This document shows, piece after piece, positions 59,807 through 64,000 of a DNA stretch of 64,000 bases. Under the pieces are notes generated by a model, which did no database searches, was not told where the DNA came from, and was given only the letters and a program-made list of their open reading frames with translations. The position numbers and the translations under genes were made by a program. Source of the stretch: Hymenoscyphus infarciens (Eukaryota > Ascomycota > Leotiomycetes > Helotiales > Helotiaceae); contig LLCB01000072.1 of assembly GCA_001414345.1 (NCBI GenBank), positions 62,001-126,000 on the forward strand, in the 5' to 3' direction. Position 1 is the first letter of the stretch, and the number at the start of each line of letters is the position of its first letter.

Positions 59807-62713
59807 TTACAGTTTCGACCTTACTGCTTCCAGCCTATATTTGACATCTTTAAGGACCTTGGTCGAAGGCTTCCAATCATCGAATTGCTTCAAAAGTTCC
59901 GTAGTCTCAGAGCTTAGCTCCGTCTTAACAAACTCCTCCTCCAGCAAGCCACGCATAATCCAAGGCAAAACATAGGGGTTGGAGGTATTTGGTATCTCGT
60001 ATTTCTTCAGCTCGAGAGGAATATCTCCAGCCGAAGTGGTTTCGAGTGCGTGCTCAATCGCCAGACTGCGAGGTTCTGTTAGTACGGATTTGAGAAGGGG
60101 ATTCTGTTTCATTTACTCGTAAACTTTGCCATCATCATACAACCTCGAGTGGCCTTCTCCTGTATATAGACTGCCGGCAAGAGGCGCGGATAATTCTCGA
60201 ATGAGCCCATGATCCGAAACTCCAAGGTTACGAAGCTTCAGCGCAAACCCAACAAGATGAGATAAACTAGAAAAGTTGTCAGTTGATGTATGTGGAGGGA
60301 AATGTTCTATACTTACAAGTCAGGAGCATGAATACGACCATCCACAAATACAGCTCGATAGATGTGCGGATGACTAGCGGTAGCAAATATTGCGGACTTT
60401 CAAATTTTAGCAAAACCGAAGACGAAAATTCGGAAGAAATTACATACCTCCATGGATACCAATTGGTCATCAATTGATCCGACATAAGTGATTCGTGCTC
60501 CGTACTTGACTGCCACCCGAAGAGAGTCTTCTAGTCTTTTTGATATTACACTTTCCGGATCTGCAAATTCGAATATTTCTCCAGCAGAACCACTGATAAA
60601 TCTCGACTTGTAATCTGCGAATGGTCCAAGCGATACGCCGGCTGTAAAACGAAAGTTAGTTTATGTACTTTGAAAACTCGTCTGGAATAACAAGGTTGAG
60701 AATGTAAACGAAAATGATAACTTGCCCATTGCACAGATCCCAATCCTACCCTGAGATACAACGCCAAATTCGATCAATTTGGCCACAAGCATAATTGCGA
60801 CTGGAACACCCTGAGAATGACATGCAACTAAGATAAAATCGGCTTTCCGGACATGGTCAATCCAGTTCAGAAGTAGCTTCCACAGATTATCGACTCGGTC
60901 TGCAATCTTTCCCTCGCCCTCCAGTGCCACTTTCTCGATTTCACAATCTTTAAATCCGTGAGCGTCTGTCCATCGTCGGATTGCCGTTGCAGCATGGTTC
61001 GCAAATCGGATGGATGTTCCAGTAGGTTGTCCGATTACTGTTCGCAGTAATGGAGCAGGAAACAGTCCATGAATCCCAATGGCAAGTGCCTTTTTGACGA
61101 CTGGGGGATCCTTCGCCAAATATACGTGCTTTGCTGGTGGTTGCTGAGAGAGTAAAAGGAGGCGAGCAATTTGTTGCAAAATGGAAGGATTTTCTACGAG
61201 TCTAAAGGTCTGTTTAACGGACGGCATGAGAAGGTTTGGAGGTTGGGTTTTAGATGTAGTTGAACTTTGGGCAGGTGTATCAACAGTAGACTGTTCGGAT
61301 TGTCGTGAAGATTCATCAATATCTGTGGAATGATGTCGAATTCGTTTACTGGACTTCTTTTTCTTGGGCTCGGTTGGTTTTGAAATGTTTGCTGGCTCAG
61401 GGCTATTTTGAGATGGTTCTCCAGATACCGCGACCTGACCAACCTCTGGAGCTCCATCAGGGTCAATTTTGGTCCTCATGTCGTTAGACCAAAATGCCCA
61501 ACTACTCGATGTTGGAGCGCTCGCAGCCGGAGGGGCTGGCGCATCTCCCATAATTGTATCCTTATTTGAATCGGAGATCTTGACTGGTACCGCTTCAGTC
61601 GTTTCGGCGGGTGTCGCGGGGTACCACAATCCAAACCACGAAGAAGCTGGGGCAGAGGAAGATGGTTGTATCTCATCTGCGGGTTGTTCTTGTGGGGCCG
61701 GTATATCTTTGGCAGCTTCTCCTTCATTCTCCTTTAAAACTTCCGATAAACTTGAAGGTTTTGCTAATTTTCCTGTGCTATCTTGTAGATTGGGTCTACT
61801 AAGCCATCCTCCAAGCCAACCAGAAGCAGTAATGGGTCTCTGGGCTGTTTCCGGTTCTCGAACGGGTGGAGTTGGCTCTGGTATAGATGGTTTCGGATCG
61901 TCCGCTGCATCCCCGGTTACTACACTCCCAGCACCCCCAGATTTCGGGTCGTTCTCCTTGGCGTTATTGGACTTCTTGGGTTCCTTCCTCTCGTTCGTAG
62001 TCTGTGTATCCTTCGTCGTGGAGGCACCTTCTATCCCACCCATTGTAATATCCAGAGTCTCCTTGCTTTTCCCAAGATACATAGAGGGTGGTCTCGCAGT
62101 TTCTGAGATAGTAGGTCGGCTTGGCTCGAATCGACTATTGCAAACCCCAAGTTAGTTTCTATGATTCTAGAATATTGATGAAATGAGGGGAAACTTGGTC
62201 TCCATGCGCCCTGGGTCCCTATGATCGCAGCGTTGTATAGATTTCCCTTCCAGCCCAGCGCAAAAAGTTAAATCCAAAGACACGAACCTCAAATCGGCAG
62301 ATGGAGTACCGTTCCCGTTTTTCGGCTTGTCAGCCAAAATCGTTTCCCTCGCCACCTGGGTTGAGGCTATAGATTTGCGAGGCCAGGTCCCATACCAACT
62401 ACTTTTCTGCTTTAACTAAACCAAAAGGTTAGCATACCGCAGGAAGTTCCATCTCTTTTGCCACCATCCCTCTTCCAACAAAACCTACCTGTTTAGCTAT
62501 GGTGCCCGTATTCCTGGTTCGTTCGGGTATGACAGTGGTCTGGCCTACGCTGGAGCTAGCATTTCCGGTGTTATCGTCTGTAGCAGAAGCTGACGTTGGC
62601 CTTGAAGCCTCCCCTCTCTGCCCATCTGATGTTGCCTCAGTTTCTGGTATCGTCCTTGTGGTAACATCCGGGGTTGGGGGATTGGGGCGAGCTCTTTTCC
62701 GTGACGATCCCAT
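59807..62713 (-). CDS. YML020W-like putative alpha/beta-hydrolase protein
   Basis: Seven exons, 62489-62713, 62288-62406, 60726-62134, 60448-60641, 60317-60396, 60117-60266 and 59807-60065, give 811 aa. The first 75 residues and about 130-400 are Ser/Pro/Thr-rich and disordered. Short conserved words KSSWYGTWPR and ASGWLGGWLS sit between. The folded part starts near 415 and includes VKKALAIGIHGLFPAPLLR, then VACHSQGVPVAIML (about 563-576), a G-x-S-x-G-like nucleophile elbow. It continues AGVSLGPFADYKSRFI, VGSIDDQLVSME, HPHIYRAVFVDGRIHAP and NPYVLPWIMRGLLEEE. Order and length resemble the uncharacterised yeast YML020W family, so a lipase-like role is only an inference from fold. The intron between exons 3 and 4 uses a GC donor (GCAAGT). 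All phases close. Confidence 0.85.
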
Positions 62714-63754
62714 TAAAAAAGCCGTGAAGGACAGGATGGTGTTTTAGGAGGATAGATTCTTTGGCCTGCTGCTCGAAGATGTATCTTTAGGAATAGGAAG
62801 GCACATCGAAGCCTTCGATAAAGTGAGTGTTGTTGTTTGTTATCCCCCGCGCGGTGAGCCGAGCACTGACATTCTTCACTGGTGACGTGGGAGCAGCGAG
62901 TCAAGCGAACAGGCTCCAATTATTCAATCAGGCGTCCACCTTGTTGGGCGGGAGTGAAGAGAAAGTCTCCTGATGACACGCAAAATGCCAAAATAACAAT
63001 AAATTGTTGGAATGATGTTCTTGTACTCGAGTAGAACATTTGCTATTCGCCGCTTTTCTAGTTGCACTTTGAATCAGCCTGTTCGGTCCAACATCGGGAT
63101 TATCAATAGATGCTGGAAACAACTCTCATTTCATTTGGAATGTCTTGTTGAATGTTTCGGGACTAATAGAATACAAAGTTTTTTACACCTACACTCCTTC
63201 AACATAGAGTCTGAAAAATGGCATCATACGTATCTAGTCTAGGTCATTCAAATTATAAGTCAAGCTTGCTTTACTTAAGTCCCGAATGACCAAGTCACGT
63301 ATACGGTGTGTTCAGAAGACTTTCGTAGGGGTATTTTAGACGTCGCAATCTGGGCACGCCTGGAAGTCAACAAATGGAAATTTTCAATCTAGTAGAGCTT
63401 TGTTGCAAATCGCACAGAGGGTCAAAATAGCGTCATCTAATGGAGTTTACGAGAAATAAATTTCGCTTCTGGACTTGCAATAAAAAGGGAATCAGCTAGG
63501 CGAGTTGGCAATTTCACATTCCTCCTTACTTCCTAGTTGAGTCTATACTGAGAAAGGGCAAGTTCACACGAGTGGAGATTTAGAGCCTGAAAACCAATTA
63601 AGAAAATATAGAGCTTCGTTGTGCAGGCTGTCTGGAGGCGCTGTGCTTACAAAGGTCAATTGGGAAATAAGCCCCCAGGCAACAAAACTCGATCGAACTT
63701 CCTGGGTATTCTGAATATAATACATGTTTTACAGACTCATATTATCATACCGTC
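62714..63754. other. Intergenic interval
   Basis: Promoter of the YML020W-like gene and 3' region of the next gene. No gene seen. Confidence 0.55.
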
Positions 63755-64000
63755 TCAACCAGAACTTGGCTTCTCGCTCTCGCCAGTTTCTTTTGCGGCT
63801 TCTTCCTTCTCTTGCTTTCTCAACGCTTCAATGCTCTCATCGATAAGAGCAATTTGGGCATTTACATTCAGTAACTTTTCCTGTAACATCCCGTTATACT
63901 CTTTATCAGTGAGTACTTTCATAGGACTGTATTTGGAGTTCAACCACGGATGTTTTTCCGCATTTACGTCCTGTGGTGTTCGGTTCAATTTTTGTGCTTC
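63755..64000 (-). CDS. C-terminal part of an unrecognised protein (partial at window edge)
   Basis: A minus-strand frame is open from the window end to TGA at 63755-63757, encoding at least 81 residues. It includes KHPWLNSKYSPMKVLTDKEY, then a predicted coiled-coil helix (LQEKLLNVNAQIALIDESIE) and an acidic/Ser tail ending EKPSSG. The compact conserved-looking middle suggests a real gene, but no family was recognised. Confidence 0.6.
   Translation of the reverse strand, partial: EAQKLNRTPQDVNAEKHPWLNSKYSPMKVLTDKEYNGMLQEKLLNVNAQIALIDESIEALRKQEKEEAAKETGESEKPSSG

Overview
This is nuclear DNA from a filamentous ascomycete (Pezizomycotina). Short GT-AG introns interrupt almost every gene. The protein families are typical of that group: a C2H2 plus fungal-specific transcription factor, Atg16, Dot1, Ypt7, a Clr5-domain ankyrin protein and a GPI-anchored GH16 enzyme. 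Very AT-rich, stop-riddled islands show the C-to-T signature of RIP (repeat-induced point mutation). The Clr5/ankyrin locus and the gene style suggest Leotiomycetes, perhaps Sclerotiniaceae, but that placement is an inference. No operons, CRISPR arrays, rRNA genes or viral sequences were seen.

Layout. 0-8 kb: the 3' end of an unknown gene, a degenerate tandem repeat, a Clr5/ankyrin gene that cannot be read in one frame, and a possible OTU-like gene. 9-12 kb: a three-exon C2H2/Fungal_trans regulator. 12-20 kb: gene-poor DNA containing a GC-rich block. 20-25 kb: a divergent pair of housekeeping genes (U5 snRNP 40 kDa WD40 protein and TRAPP subunit Bet3) enclosed by two AT-rich RIP islands. 25-29 kb: a five-exon SH3/WW/RasGEF (Cdc25-type) gene. 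29-42 kb: a large gene-poor region with decayed sequence, a RIP-killed Tc1/mariner DNA transposon, a cluster of three miniature inverted-repeat elements and an organelle-like tRNA-Ile relic. 42-50 kb: a GH16 cell-wall enzyme, a CofD/UPF0052-family gene, an intron-containing tRNA-Cys and a secreted cyanovirin-N-like protein. 50-64 kb: a denser block with an AIG2-like protein, an SLC35F5-like transporter, Ypt7, Atg16, Dot1, a YML020W-like protein and the 3' end of one more gene.

Exon structures were rebuilt by hand from splice motifs, reading phase and family conservation. For the TF, snRNP40, Bet3, RasGEF, GH16, CofD, CVNH, AIG2-like, transporter, Ypt7, Atg16, Dot1 and YML020W-like genes the exon lengths sum to a whole number of codons with no internal stop. 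The genes act in unrelated processes (splicing, ER-Golgi traffic, Ras signalling, wall remodelling, vacuole fusion and autophagy, chromatin). The one functional grouping is Ypt7 next to Atg16, divergently transcribed. The most unusual content is the mobile DNA between 34 and 42 kb. No complete new defence or metabolic system was found.
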